Shown here piece after piece: positions 22,780 to 31,903 of a stretch of DNA of 64,000 nt (position 1 is its first letter; every line of letters begins with the position of its first letter). Under the pieces are notes generated by a model. It had not been told where the DNA came from. It did not search any database and saw only the letters and a program-made list of their open reading frames with translations. Location of the stretch: NCBI RefSeq assembly GCF_900182955.1, contig NZ_FXUL01000003.1, positions 283,487-347,486 of the forward strand, read 5' to 3'. Origin of the DNA: Noviherbaspirillum suwonense. GTDB lineage: Bacteria; Pseudomonadota; Gammaproteobacteria; Burkholderiales; Burkholderiaceae_D. The position numbers and the translations under genes were made by a program.

Positions 22780-22802
22780 GCCGCGGACTGGCCGCGGCTT
22801 AT
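22771..22802 (-). terminator. Hairpin with T run on the minus strand
   Basis: Perfect 11-bp stem ATAAGCCGCGG / CCGCGGCTTAT (22776-22786 and 22792-22802), with plus-strand A6 before it. It therefore acts as a terminator for leftward transcription, probably for the Lys-rich peptide gene at 22923. It overlaps the last codons of the rightward 80-residue gene. Confidence 0.7.
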
Positions 22803-22922
22803 CGGGTCCCTGCTTCGGTGCTGGGGTGCCCAGGCGCCTGAGCGCCTGAGTAGCTTGGCGCGTGCCTGCCTGAACACTGGACCGCGGGCCCGCCGCGGCC
22901 CGGCGCAGCAAGGGTCAGCGCA

Positions 22923-23033
22923 TCATTGCCGCTTGCTGGCTTCCTTCTTTACCTTCTTCGCTTCCTTTTTTTCCTTGGGGCTCTTGGCGGGTTCTTTCTT
23001 CACTGCTTTCTTGCTGTCCTGGCTCTTGCTCAT
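22923..23033 (-). CDS. Lysine-rich 36-residue peptide
   Basis: Reads MSKSQDSKKAVKKEPAKSPK then EKKEAKKVKKEASKRQ: 14 Lys in 36 residues and no hydrophobic core. CCGGAG lies 9 bases before the ATG at 23033. It resembles the tails of histone-H1-like or DNA-compacting proteins in composition only. An intrinsic terminator for this strand lies 120 bp downstream. Exact 13-bp repeats (GTAGCTTGGCGCG) flank the gene at 22850 and 23090. It is likely disordered; function unknown. Confidence 0.5.
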   Translation of the reverse strand: MSKSQDSKKAVKKEPAKSPKEKKEAKKVKKEASKRQ

Positions 23034-23384
23034 GATGGTTGCTCCGGTTGAAGAAAGTACGGTATGCACTTTGCGGTGAAGGCAGCATTGTAGCTTGGCG
23101 CGCCCTGCGTTGCGCCGATGCCACGTCAGGCCATGCCATCGCCATGCCCCAGCCAACGGGCTTTTCACTGGGCGCCTTCATCGGCACTCTTGACTTTAAC
23201 GCAATTTTCCCCTTCTTTGATCCGCAGAATCTCTCCGGAACTGCAATTGATGATTGCAGCCATCATTTCCCAAGAGTAATATCACTCCAAATATATTTCC
23301 CATGATAAATATTTGGTAATGTTGTCGCGCTGGCGTCATCGGCGATGCCCTTACCCTCGCACCCCGACATACCAGTAAATCATT
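23034..23384. other. Intergenic region upstream of the pilin operon
   Basis: No gene is seen in 351 bp. The right half is AT-rich relative to the surroundings and should hold the pilin operon promoter. An 8-bp inverted repeat CCAAATAT (23287-23294) / ATATTTGG (23309-23316) is present. A weak sigma-54-like GG-N10-GC (23315-23328, TGGTAATGTTGTCGC) lies 57 bp before pilE but its -12 part is poor. Confidence 0.5.
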
Positions 23385-23840
23385 ATGAAAAATATGCAGA
23401 CCGTTGCCCGCCGCTCCCACCGTGGATTCACGCTGATCGAATTGATGGTGACCGTGGCCATCGTCGCCATCCTGGCCTCGGTAGCAATTCCTTCCTACCG
23501 TGACTACGTGACGCGGGGCCGGATCCCGGATGCCACCAATGGCCTGTCCACGCTGCGCACGCAGATGGAGCAGTACTACCTGGACAACCGCACCTATGTG
23601 GGCGGCTGCGCGGCCGGGACCGTGGCGCCCCTGCCGACGTCGAGCAATTTCACGTTTTCCTGCACGGGACTGACCCCATCCGCCTTCACCGCCACCGCCA
23701 CCGGCACCGGCACGATGGCCGGCTTCGTCTACGCGGTCAATGAGTCAAATACACGCACTACCACCGGCGTGCCGGCAAGCAGCGGTTGGGGCACAACGCC
23801 TGCCAACTGCTGGATCGTGCGCAAGGGCGGCGGATGCTGA
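23385..23840 (+). CDS. pilE: Type IV pilin, PilE family
   Basis: Prepilin of 151 residues. The leader MKNMQTVARRSHRG ends at the PilD cleavage site, followed by FTLIELMVTVAIVAILASVA with Glu5 of the mature protein, which drives assembly. Two Cys near the C-terminus (CWIVRKGGGC) may form the disulfide loop. No clear ribosome site precedes the ATG; ATG 23394 is a second option. It heads the minor pilin operon, whereas in many relatives pilE comes last, after pilY1. Likely a minor or tip pilin rather than the main subunit. Confidence 0.9.
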   Translation: MKNMQTVARRSHRGFTLIELMVTVAIVAILASVAIPSYRDYVTRGRIPDATNGLSTLRTQMEQYYLDNRTYVGGCAAGTVAPLPTSSNFTFSCTGLTPSAFTATATGTGTMAGFVYAVNESNTRTTTGVPASSGWGTTPANCWIVRKGGGC

Positions 23841-24430
23841 ATCGCCTGCAGCGCGGGGTCACCTCGATCGAACTGATGATCGGGATCGCGATCCTTGCCA
23901 TCCTGATGGCCGCCGGCATGCCTTCGATGTCCGCATGGATCAGCAATGCGCAGATACGCGGCGGCGCCGAAATCGTGCAGAGCGGGATGCAGCTGGCGCG
24001 AGGGGAGGCAATCAAGCGCAATGCGCCGGTACGTTTCACGCTGACCGAGGCCGACGGCCAGATCGGCTGGCGGGTGGGCTGCGTCAGCATCACGACCGCG
24101 CCCGACTGCCCGGCCACGATACAGGCCCGGACCGCGGTCGAGGCCAGCAGCAAGGCCCGGATCGGGGCAAGCACGGCGATCATTCCGAACCCTGCGCCGT
24201 CCACCCAGTTCACCACCGCGCTTGCCGCGGGCGCCGCCTTGCCCGCTGGCGTGACCTTCGACGGCTTTGGCCGCTCAGTGCCCGCGGCCGGCGCCGACAT
24301 TGCCCGGGTCGACGTCATCAACCCGGCCAGCGCGGGCGCCAGGCGCATGGTGATCACGGTAGGCAGCGGCGGCGTGGTGCGCATGTGCGACCCGGCCCTG
24401 TCGCGCGCGGCCAATTCACAAGGCTGTTAA
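23834..24430 (+). CDS. fimT: Minor pseudopilin FimT/GspH family
   Basis: 198 residues. The ATG at 23834 overlaps the pilE stop (ATGCTGA), so translation is coupled. The short leader MLNRLQRG is cleaved before VTSIELMIGIAILAILMAAG with Glu5. The GspH fold follows (QLARGEAIKRNAPVRFTL) and ends with a Cys-containing tail (MCDPA, NSQGC). FimT proteins prime pilus assembly and in some species bind DNA for uptake. An upstream in-frame ATG at 23786 lies inside pilE and would add an implausible leader. Confidence 0.88.
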   Translation: MLNRLQRGVTSIELMIGIAILAILMAAGMPSMSAWISNAQIRGGAEIVQSGMQLARGEAIKRNAPVRFTLTEADGQIGWRVGCVSITTAPDCPATIQARTAVEASSKARIGASTAIIPNPAPSTQFTTALAAGAALPAGVTFDGFGRSVPAAGADIARVDVINPASAGARRMVITVGSGGVVRMCDPALSRAANSQGC

Positions 24431-24442
24431 GGGAGGCCGACG

Positions 24443-24850
24443 ATGAAAGCCACAACGCAGCGAGGCGTGATCCTGATAGAGAACATGGTGGCGCTACTGA
24501 TTTTTTCAGTCGGCATACTCGGCATGATCGGCATGGTGGCAACTTCGCTCAAGAACACGGCCGACGCGAAATTCCGCAATAACGCGAGTTTCCTGGCGAA
24601 TCAGATCGTTGCCCGCATGTGGGTCGACGACAAGACCAATGCCACGCTGAAGAGCAATTACGAAAGCCCGAACGGCGCCAGGTATGTCGAGTGGAAGACC
24701 GCGGTCGCCGGCGTGCTGCCGGATGTGGCGGCCAATCCGCCGATCATCTTGGTGAACGCGCAGAATGTCGTCACTGTCTCGGTGCGCTGGAAACTGCCCG
24801 GCGCGCAAGCGGCCAGCAACTACACCATGTCCGCGATGATCAACCAGTAA
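24443..24850 (+). CDS. pilV: Type IV pilus modification/minor pilin PilV
   Basis: 135 residues, beginning MKATTQRG then VILIENMVALLIFSVGILGM, a type IV prepilin leader with Glu5 in ILIEN. GGGAGG stands 6 bases before the ATG. PilV is part of the minor pilin tip complex with FimT, PilW, PilX and PilY1. It is shorter than the Pseudomonas protein (about 185) but complete in the conserved N-terminal half. Confidence 0.88.
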   Translation: MKATTQRGVILIENMVALLIFSVGILGMIGMVATSLKNTADAKFRNNASFLANQIVARMWVDDKTNATLKSNYESPNGARYVEWKTAVAGVLPDVAANPPIILVNAQNVVTVSVRWKLPGAQAASNYTMSAMINQ

Positions 24851-24864
24851 GGAACGGGGCAGAC

Positions 24865-26037
24865 ATGGTCACGCAGCGATACGGCAGCAAGTCCAGCGCG
24901 GGTTTCAGCCTGGTTGAAATCATGGTCGGCCTGGTCATCAGCATGGTCGCGGTGCTGGCGATCATGCAGGCCCTGTCGATGTTCGAAGCGCCGCGCCGCG
25001 CGGCCATCGCAGCGTCGGACGCGCACATGCAAGGCGGCCTGGCCATGTATACGCTGGAGCGGGATGTGCGCATGGCCGGCTATGGCCTGAGCTTGCCGGC
25101 ATTGCTTGGCTGCACGCTCAACAGCTCCTACAACGGCGCGACTCCCACCGCGCCATCGCCGCTGGGCGGGTCATTCATCCTGGCGCCGCTGATCATCACC
25201 AAGGGCGCCAACGGCTTGCCCGACACGATACGCGTCGTCTCCAGCGCCAAGCGCAACCCCAGCGTCCCGGCCAGGGTGGTGACTGACCATCCTTCGCAGG
25301 GCAGCAGCTTTTTCCTCAACACGGTGCTCGGGATCGCGCCGGGCGACATGATGATCGCTTACGAGCCCGGCAAGAACTGCGCGCTGTTCCAGGTCACCGA
25401 TATCCCCACCGGCAACGTCCAGGTCAACCATACCAGCGCCGGCAGCCGGTGGAACCCGGCCGGCAGCGCCACCATCTTCCCGACCAGCGGCTACACCACG
25501 GATGCGCTGCTGTTCAACATGGGCAGCTTCTCCGTCCGCACCTATTCGGTCGACAGCAGCGCCAACCTGCTGCTGTCGGACTATACGGCGAATGGCAATG
25601 CCAACACGGACCAGCAGCTGTTTCCCGACATCGTCAGCCTGAAGGCGCAATACGGCTTCGACACGCGGCCAGCGGGACTGGATGCGCAAGTGGACGCATG
25701 GCGCGACACAGTCATCGATGCCGATGGCAACGGCACGGCGGGCGACACCGGCGACCTCCAGCGCATGTACGCTGCGCGCATCGCGGTCGTCGCGCGCAGC
25801 GCCGAGATGGAGAAGCCGCTTGCCAACGGCAGTTGCGACAACTACACCCGTGCTTCCCCGGTCCTGGTCCGGCCGACATGGACCGCGGCCGATCCTGCAA
25901 CCGGGGTGCTGAGGACGACGACGATCGACGTCAGCAAGAACCCGGACGGAACGGCGAATGCGCTGTGGCAGTGCTATCGCTACAAGGTGTTCGAAACCGT
26001 GATCCCTCTGCGCAACCAGATCTGGGGCAAATCATGA
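24865..26037 (+). CDS. pilW: Minor pilin PilW
   Basis: 390 residues. The leader ends SSAG before FSLVEIMVGLVISMVAVLAI, with the required Glu5. The large C-terminal domain is typical of PilW and contains ERDVRMAGYGLSLPA, the usual conserved patch after the helix. AAGGAA lies 12 bases before the ATG at 24865. Its stop overlaps the pilX start (ATGA). Confidence 0.9.
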   Translation: MVTQRYGSKSSAGFSLVEIMVGLVISMVAVLAIMQALSMFEAPRRAAIAASDAHMQGGLAMYTLERDVRMAGYGLSLPALLGCTLNSSYNGATPTAPSPLGGSFILAPLIITKGANGLPDTIRVVSSAKRNPSVPARVVTDHPSQGSSFFLNTVLGIAPGDMMIAYEPGKNCALFQVTDIPTGNVQVNHTSAGSRWNPAGSATIFPTSGYTTDALLFNMGSFSVRTYSVDSSANLLLSDYTANGNANTDQQLFPDIVSLKAQYGFDTRPAGLDAQVDAWRDTVIDADGNGTAGDTGDLQRMYAARIAVVARSAEMEKPLANGSCDNYTRASPVLVRPTWTAADPATGVLRTTTIDVSKNPDGTANALWQCYRYKVFETVIPLRNQIWGKS

Positions 26038-26681
26038 ACCGGTCGCGCCCCGTCAAAAGAATCGTGCGTCAAAACGGCATGGTGCTCGTGATCGCGCTGA
26101 TCGTGCTGGTTCTGATGACCATGGGCACATTGGCAATGGTGCGCAAGATCGATTCCGGCAATGCGGTTGCCGGCAACCTCTCGTTCAAGCAGGGAGCCAC
26201 CGCGGCTGCCGACGCCGGCACCGAGGCTGCCATCGCCTGGCTGCAGAACCGGATAGGCGGCCCCGAGCTTTATGAAGACAGTCCCGGCGACGGCTATTAC
26301 GCCACCAGCATGGACCTGGTGGACATGACCGGCGGCCAGCGCAACCCGGCGCTGGCCCTGGTGGACTGGGACCAGAACAGCTGCAACAGCCAGCGCAGCG
26401 CCAACTGCATCGACCCGGCGCCGGCGGCGCCGGTCGGCGTCGACAACACGGTCAGCTACGTCATCAATCGCCTCTGCCTGCGCGCCCTCGACCCGAACGA
26501 CACGCAAAACAGTTGCGCCAGCTTCAGCCAGGGCAGTGACGCCAGCCCGAAAAGGGGCGAATTGAAATATGGCGACGACAAGCGTTTCGGCGCATTGCCA
26601 GGCGAGTATTTCCGGATCACGACACGGGTCAGGGGACCCAGGAACACCGTCAGTTTTGTCGAAACCATCGTTCATTTCTGA
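26034..26681 (+). CDS. pilX: Minor pilin PilX
   Basis: 215 residues. PilX-type N-terminus QNGMVLVIALIVLVLMTMGT followed by the family patch MVRKIDSGNAVAGNLSFKQG and AAADAGTEAA. The Glu5 equivalent is replaced, which is usual in PilX, where the helix reads G-MVLVIAL. The start is set by the ATGA overlap with pilW. PilX anchors PilY1 in the tip complex. Confidence 0.88.
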   Translation: MNRSRPVKRIVRQNGMVLVIALIVLVLMTMGTLAMVRKIDSGNAVAGNLSFKQGATAAADAGTEAAIAWLQNRIGGPELYEDSPGDGYYATSMDLVDMTGGQRNPALALVDWDQNSCNSQRSANCIDPAPAAPVGVDNTVSYVINRLCLRALDPNDTQNSCASFSQGSDASPKRGELKYGDDKRFGALPGEYFRITTRVRGPRNTVSFVETIVHF

Positions 26682-26758
26682 AAAACGCGCAGCGGCGGAC
26701 GCAACGATCCCGCAGCAGGCATAGCCCAGTTCCGCAACTGGCACACCAGGAAAGCATC

Positions 26759-29700
26759 ATGAAGCAGCATTCAACAGCAATTGCAACGATTGCAGCGGTA
26801 GCGTCAGTCCTGCTCTGGCCGCTGCTCGCTGCCCAGGCCGCGGTCACCGACATCGCGAACGTGCCCATCGCGTCGTCGCCATCGACGTCGGTCAAGCCCA
26901 ACGTCATGTTCGTGCTGGATGACTCGGGCAGTATGTCATGGACCTATATGCCCGATGCCGCGGACGATTTCCGGGGCGCTTACGGTTATGCCAGCAGCCA
27001 TTGCAACAGCGCCTATTACGATCCGACGGTCAAGTACCTGCCGCCGCTGGACTCGACCGGGCGCAGCTTTGCCAATGCCAGTTTCAGCGGTGCGTATTCT
27101 GACGGCTTCGACAACAGCTCGCCGGTCGTCAACCTCGGCAGCCAGTTCATCGTCAATCGCTTCGTGCCCGAGGCCGCCAACGGCTGGTATGCCGCGAACG
27201 GCTCCTATACGCGTTATTCGTACGGCGCCGGCGCTGCTTACTACTACACCTACAGCGGCAGCCAGGACGTCCCGAATTATGGCGACACGACATCGTTCTT
27301 TTACCGGGAATGCAATACCGCCATCGGAACGAACGACAAGGTCAACAACGTCACGGTGTCCAACCTTTTCACAAAGCGCGTGGTCAGCTCGAATTCCGGG
27401 CCGGGCGCAACCGACGAGCGGCAGAATTTTGCCAACTGGTACAGCTACTACCGCACCCGCATGCTGGCGATGAAGACCGCCGCCTCCCGGGCGTTCGCGG
27501 CTGTCGGCGACAACTACCGGGTCGGCTTCATGAGCATCAATAACAATACGGGCGCCGACTACCGCAACATCGGCGACTTCACCGCAACGCAGAAAAAATC
27601 GTGGTACGACACGCTGACGGCGGCCGTCCCTTACAACGGCACGCCGCTTCGCTCGGCGCTGTCGACGGCCGGGCTGATCTATGCAGGCAAACTCAACGGA
27701 CTGACCTTCAACGGCTCCACGGTGGCGGACCCGGTCCAGTACTCGTGCCAGCAGAACTTCGCCATCCTGTCGACGGACGGCTACTGGAACACCGGGCGCG
27801 ACAGCGGCTGCTCCGGGCGCAACGGCGCTGGCTGCACGCTGGCGCGCAACGTCGGCGTGGGAGACACCGACAGCGCAACCACCCAGGCCCGACCGATGCG
27901 CGACGACCTGAAAAAAGCCGACACGCTGGCCGACGTCGCGATGTATTACTACAACCAGGACCTCAGGACGCCGGCGCTCAACAATTGCACGGGCGCGCTC
28001 GGGAGCAGTGCGGCACTGGTCTGTGACAACAACGTGCCTGGCGGCAGCACGGACCGCAACGCCCAGCAGCACATGACCACGTTCACGCTGGGGCTGGGCG
28101 TCAGCGGCACGCTGAAATATACCGACGACTATCTGTCGGGCGGGTCGGCCGACTACAACGCGCTGATCCAGGGATCCAAGAAATGGCCGGACGCGATAAC
28201 CGACGAAGGCGCTGCCCGCATCGACGACCTGTGGCATGCAGCAGTCAATGGCAGGGGCACCTACTTCAATGCGACCAGCCCGGATGCGCTCTATACCGGC
28301 CTGAGCAAGGCGCTGGCCGGCGTCAGCGCACGCACCGGTGCGTCATCCGCGGCGGCCACCAGTAACCTGGAGCCGGTCGCCGGCGATAATTTTGTGTACT
28401 CGGCGCTGTACCGTACGGTCAAATGGGACGGCGACCTGCAGGCAAAGACCATCGACCCGGCGACCGGCGCCATCTCCACCACGCCGCTGTGGTCGGCCCA
28501 GGAACTGCTCGACGGCTTGGTCTCGGCAACCAGCGACAGCCGCACCATCTATACCTTCGACGGCAGCGCCACCAGCAAGCTCAAGTCCTTCACCTGGACC
28601 GCGCTCAATGCGACGGAAAAGGGATATTTCAACAACATCTGCAGCGGCAGCAAGCTGTCGCAGTGCACGACGCTGTCGACTGCGGACCAGACTGCCGTAT
28701 CAGGCGCCAACCTGGTCAATTTCCTGCGCGGCCAGAAGGGTTTCGAAGACCTTACAAGCAACACCTCGCGCCTGTACCGCAGCCGCGAGCATACGCTGGG
28801 CGACATTGTCGGATCGCAGCCGGTCTATGTGAAAGCGCCGCCGTTCGAGTATGCCGACCTCAACTATGCGACGTTCAAGGAAAACCAGAAAACCACGCGT
28901 CCCGCCACCGTTTACGTCGCCAGCAACGATGGGATGCTGCATGCCTTCAATGGCGACACCGGCGTCGAGCGATGGGCCTATGTGCCGCCGGTCGTGATGC
29001 CCGAGCTTTACCGGCTGGCCGACCAGAACTATGCCGCCAACCATCGCTACTTCGTCGACGGCTCGCCAACCGTGGGCGACATCTGCCCGGGCGCGCCCTC
29101 GGCGACCTGTGCTGCGACTGCCTGGAAATCGATTTTGGTCGGCGGCCTGAACGCGGGTGGGCGCGGTTACTATGCATTGGACGTGACCGACCCGGCCAAT
29201 CCCAAGGCGCTGTGGAATTTCTCCGTCAGCGACGATGCAAATCTTGGCTACACCTTCGGCAACCCGGTGATTACCAAGCGCAGGGATGGCACCTGGGTCG
29301 TGGTGTTTACCTCCGGCTACAACAATGTGTCGCCGGGCGATGGCAAGGGTTACCTGTATGTGCTCAATGCCGCAACCGGGCAGCTGCTGCTGCGCCTCAG
29401 CACCGGGTCCGGCGACACGACCACGCCGAGCAACCTTGCGAAGATCAACGCATGGGTGCCGGTCCCGACGAGCAATAGCGCGGAACGCTTCTATGGCGGC
29501 GACATGCTGGGGAATGTGTGGCGCTTCGACACCGACGACCTCACGCCGCCGGTTGGGCGCGAGGCATTCCTGCTGGCCCGCCTGGGCCAGATCGCGGGCG
29601 CCGGCCTGCAGTCCGTGACGACCAAGCCCGAGCTGACCGATGTCGTCTCGAATGGCACGCATTACACGGTCGTTCATGTCGGCACCGGGCGCTATTTTGC

Positions 29701-30256
29701 CGCCAGCGACCTCACCGACGTCAGCGTGCAGTCGGTCTACGCACTGAGGGATGACCTCACCGCAACCGGCCTGGGCCTGGCGCGATCCGCCGGCGTTCTT
29801 GTAAACCGCACGCTGCAGACGCTTGCCGGTGACAACAAGCGCACCGTTCCCACCGATGGCACCGCCATGAACTGGGCGACGAAGGCGGGATGGTACGTCG
29901 ACCTGGCAAGCTCCGGCGAGCGCGTCAACGTCGACATGCAGCAGCAATTCGGCTTGCTGACCGTGGTCGGCAATGTGCCCAATGTGGACGCATGCACGGT
30001 CGGCGGCTATGCATGGTTATATAACTTCGACTTCCAGACCGGCCTGGCGGCTGCGGGCGCCAAGGGAGGCGTGGTCGGCATCCGGCTGGGCGGCAATGCA
30101 CTGGTGGCCGGCGTCAAGCTGACCCGGCTCGCGACCGGCAAGGCGGTCACTCTTGTCACCGACACCGGGGGCGGCCTGAGCATTGAGGAGAATCCGACCT
30201 CGACCGCGACCCGGGGCGTGGCAAAGCGCGTGTCATGGCGTGAACTGGTGAACTGA
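26759..30256 (+). CDS. pilY1: PilY1-type pilus tip adhesin
   Basis: 1165 residues. A Sec signal peptide (ATIAAVASVLLWPLLAAQAA) precedes a von Willebrand A domain with the metal motif DDSGS in VMFVLDDSGSMSW. The C-terminal half is a beta-propeller of the PilY1/PilC family: TVYVASNDGMLHAFNGDTG, YYALDVTDPANPKALWNF, GYLYVLNAATGQLLL. Many Tyr, Asn and Cys residues fill the N-terminal half. PilY1 sits at the pilus tip, controls extension and retraction, and binds host or surface. It closes the operon; no clear terminator follows. Confidence 0.93.
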   Translation: MKQHSTAIATIAAVASVLLWPLLAAQAAVTDIANVPIASSPSTSVKPNVMFVLDDSGSMSWTYMPDAADDFRGAYGYASSHCNSAYYDPTVKYLPPLDSTGRSFANASFSGAYSDGFDNSSPVVNLGSQFIVNRFVPEAANGWYAANGSYTRYSYGAGAAYYYTYSGSQDVPNYGDTTSFFYRECNTAIGTNDKVNNVTVSNLFTKRVVSSNSGPGATDERQNFANWYSYYRTRMLAMKTAASRAFAAVGDNYRVGFMSINNNTGADYRNIGDFTATQKKSWYDTLTAAVPYNGTPLRSALSTAGLIYAGKLNGLTFNGSTVADPVQYSCQQNFAILSTDGYWNTGRDSGCSGRNGAGCTLARNVGVGDTDSATTQARPMRDDLKKADTLADVAMYYYNQDLRTPALNNCTGALGSSAALVCDNNVPGGSTDRNAQQHMTTFTLGLGVSGTLKYTDDYLSGGSADYNALIQGSKKWPDAITDEGAARIDDLWHAAVNGRGTYFNATSPDALYTGLSKALAGVSARTGASSAAATSNLEPVAGDNFVYSALYRTVKWDGDLQAKTIDPATGAISTTPLWSAQELLDGLVSATSDSRTIYTFDGSATSKLKSFTWTALNATEKGYFNNICSGSKLSQCTTLSTADQTAVSGANLVNFLRGQKGFEDLTSNTSRLYRSREHTLGDIVGSQPVYVKAPPFEYADLNYATFKENQKTTRPATVYVASNDGMLHAFNGDTGVERWAYVPPVVMPELYRLADQNYAANHRYFVDGSPTVGDICPGAPSATCAATAWKSILVGGLNAGGRGYYALDVTDPANPKALWNFSVSDDANLGYTFGNPVITKRRDGTWVVVFTSGYNNVSPGDGKGYLYVLNAATGQLLLRLSTGSGDTTTPSNLAKINAWVPVPTSNSAERFYGGDMLGNVWRFDTDDLTPPVGREAFLLARLGQIAGAGLQSVTTKPELTDVVSNGTHYTVVHVGTGRYFAASDLTDVSVQSVYALRDDLTATGLGLARSAGVLVNRTLQTLAGDNKRTVPTDGTAMNWATKAGWYVDLASSGERVNVDMQQQFGLLTVVGNVPNVDACTVGGYAWLYNFDFQTGLAAAGAKGGVVGIRLGGNALVAGVKLTRLATGKAVTLVTDTGGGLSIEENPTSTATRGVAKRVSWRELVN

Positions 30257-30438
30257 ACGGGGCAGGGCCGGGCCGGCCGGCCGGCTGCCAGCCCTGTCCA
30301 TGCCGTTCCGGCAGTAATAACAGTATCGCGGGACGAGCGCATCGCTTGGCCCGCCGATCAAGGGCTTGCGCCGCTCCCTGCCGGCTGCGCCCCGATGTTC
30401 AGCGCATCGCCAATCCGCCATTCCTCCCTCGCCGCTCC

Positions 30439-31854
30439 CTACCGCAACGCCGCAATATGCAGCAGATTCGTGCTGCCCGACTCACCGAACGGCACGCCTG
30501 CCGAGATCGTGATGTTCTCGCCAACCCGCCCGAAGCCTTCCCGCAGCGTCGCGGCGATGGCGACTTCCACCATCTCCTCGACCGAGCGCACGTCCGGGCT
30601 CACGGTCGAATGCACGCCCCAGGCCAGCGCCAGCCGGCGCGCGGTGTGCACGTTCGGCGTGATGCTCAGGATGGGCGTGTCGGGCCGCTCGCGCGCGGCG
30701 CGCATACTGGTGTGGCCCGAGGTCGTGTAGCTGACCGTGGCGGCGGCGCGGATGATACGGGTGACGTCGCGCAGCGCCGAGCAGATCGCGTCGGCGCGGG
30801 TCGGCAGCGGCGGCTGCTGCTGCGCATCCATCAGCGTCCGGTACAGCGGGTCGCGGTCGACTTCCTCGATGATGCGGTTCATCATCGCCACCGCTTCCAC
30901 CGGGTACCTGCCGCTGGCCGACTCGGCAGACAGCATCACCGCATCGGCGCCGTCGTACACCGCGCCGGCGACGTCGGACGTCTCGGCCCGCGTCGGCGTG
31001 GACGCCGACACCATGGACTCCAGCATCTGGGTCGCCACCACCACCGGCTTGCCATGTTTGCGGGCGATGCTGATCAGGCGCTTCTGCACCGGCGGCACGC
31101 GCTCGGCCGGCAGCTCGACGCCGAGGTCGCCGCGCGCGACCATCACCGCGTCGCTGGCGCGGACGATGCCCTCGAGCTGGCCCAGCGCGGCCGGCTTCTC
31201 TATCTTGGACATGATGCCGGCGCGGTTGCCGATGAGTTCGCGCGCTTCCAGCACGTCGGACACCTGCTGCACGAAGGACAGCGCAACCCAGTCGACCCCG
31301 AGCGACAGCGCGAACGACAGGTCGCGCCTGTCCTTCTCGGTCAGCGCCGGAATCGGGACGATCACGTCCGGCACATTGACGCCCTTGCGGTCCGAGATGA
31401 CGCCGCCCGCCACCACTCGCGTGCGGATGCGCTCGGCGTCGACCTGCTCGACCTGCAGGCGCAGCTTGCCGTCGTCGATCAGCAGCGTGTGGCCCGCCGC
31501 CACCGCGCCGAACAGTTCGGGGTGGGGCAGGAACACGCGGCTGGCGTCGCCGGGCTGGTCGACCATGTCCAGCGTGAACAGCGCGCCTTCCTCCAGCATC
31601 ACCGGTCCAGGCCCGAAGCGGCCGACCCGCAGCTTCGGGCCCTGCAGGTCGGCGAGGATGGCGATCGGGCGGCCGGTCTGCCGTTCGATCTCGCGGACCA
31701 TGCCGTAGCGGGCGCGATGGTCCTCGTGCGAGCCGTGGCTGAAGTTGAAGCGGAACACGTCGGCGCCCGCCGCGAACAGCGCGGCGATCGTGGCGGCGTC
31801 GCCGCTGGCGGGTCCGAGGGTGGCAACAATCTTGGCATTACGCAGTCGTCTCAT
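30439..31854 (-). CDS. pyk: Pyruvate kinase
   Basis: Catalyses phosphoenolpyruvate plus ADP to pyruvate plus ATP. 471 residues, normal for the short bacterial form. The N-terminus is KIVATLGPAS and FRFNFSHGSHEDH. The active-site region reads IMSKIEKPAALGQLEGI with the catalytic Lys, followed by VMVARGDLGVELP and the TQMLESM helix. The C-terminal domain is complete. It lies 49 bp after glycerate 2-kinase on the same strand, so together they turn glycerate carbon into pyruvate via enolase. The ATG at 31854 has only a weak ribosome site. Confidence 0.95.
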   Translation of the reverse strand: MRRLRNAKIVATLGPASGDAATIAALFAAGADVFRFNFSHGSHEDHRARYGMVREIERQTGRPIAILADLQGPKLRVGRFGPGPVMLEEGALFTLDMVDQPGDASRVFLPHPELFGAVAAGHTLLIDDGKLRLQVEQVDAERIRTRVVAGGVISDRKGVNVPDVIVPIPALTEKDRRDLSFALSLGVDWVALSFVQQVSDVLEARELIGNRAGIMSKIEKPAALGQLEGIVRASDAVMVARGDLGVELPAERVPPVQKRLISIARKHGKPVVVATQMLESMVSASTPTRAETSDVAGAVYDGADAVMLSAESASGRYPVEAVAMMNRIIEEVDRDPLYRTLMDAQQQPPLPTRADAICSALRDVTRIIRAAATVSYTTSGHTSMRAARERPDTPILSITPNVHTARRLALAWGVHSTVSPDVRSVEEMVEVAIAATLREGFGRVGENITISAGVPFGESGSTNLLHIAALR

Positions 31855-31903
31855 CGCTGGTCGCTTTAGTAAAAAAAGGGGGGAAGGGATGCGCCGGCCG
31901 GCG

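Noticed and set aside
23313..23328. Sigma-54-like TGGTAATGTTGTCGC before pilE
   Set aside because: GG-N10-GC spacing is right but the -12 box is TCGC rather than TTGC, and no IHF or activator dyad accompanies it.
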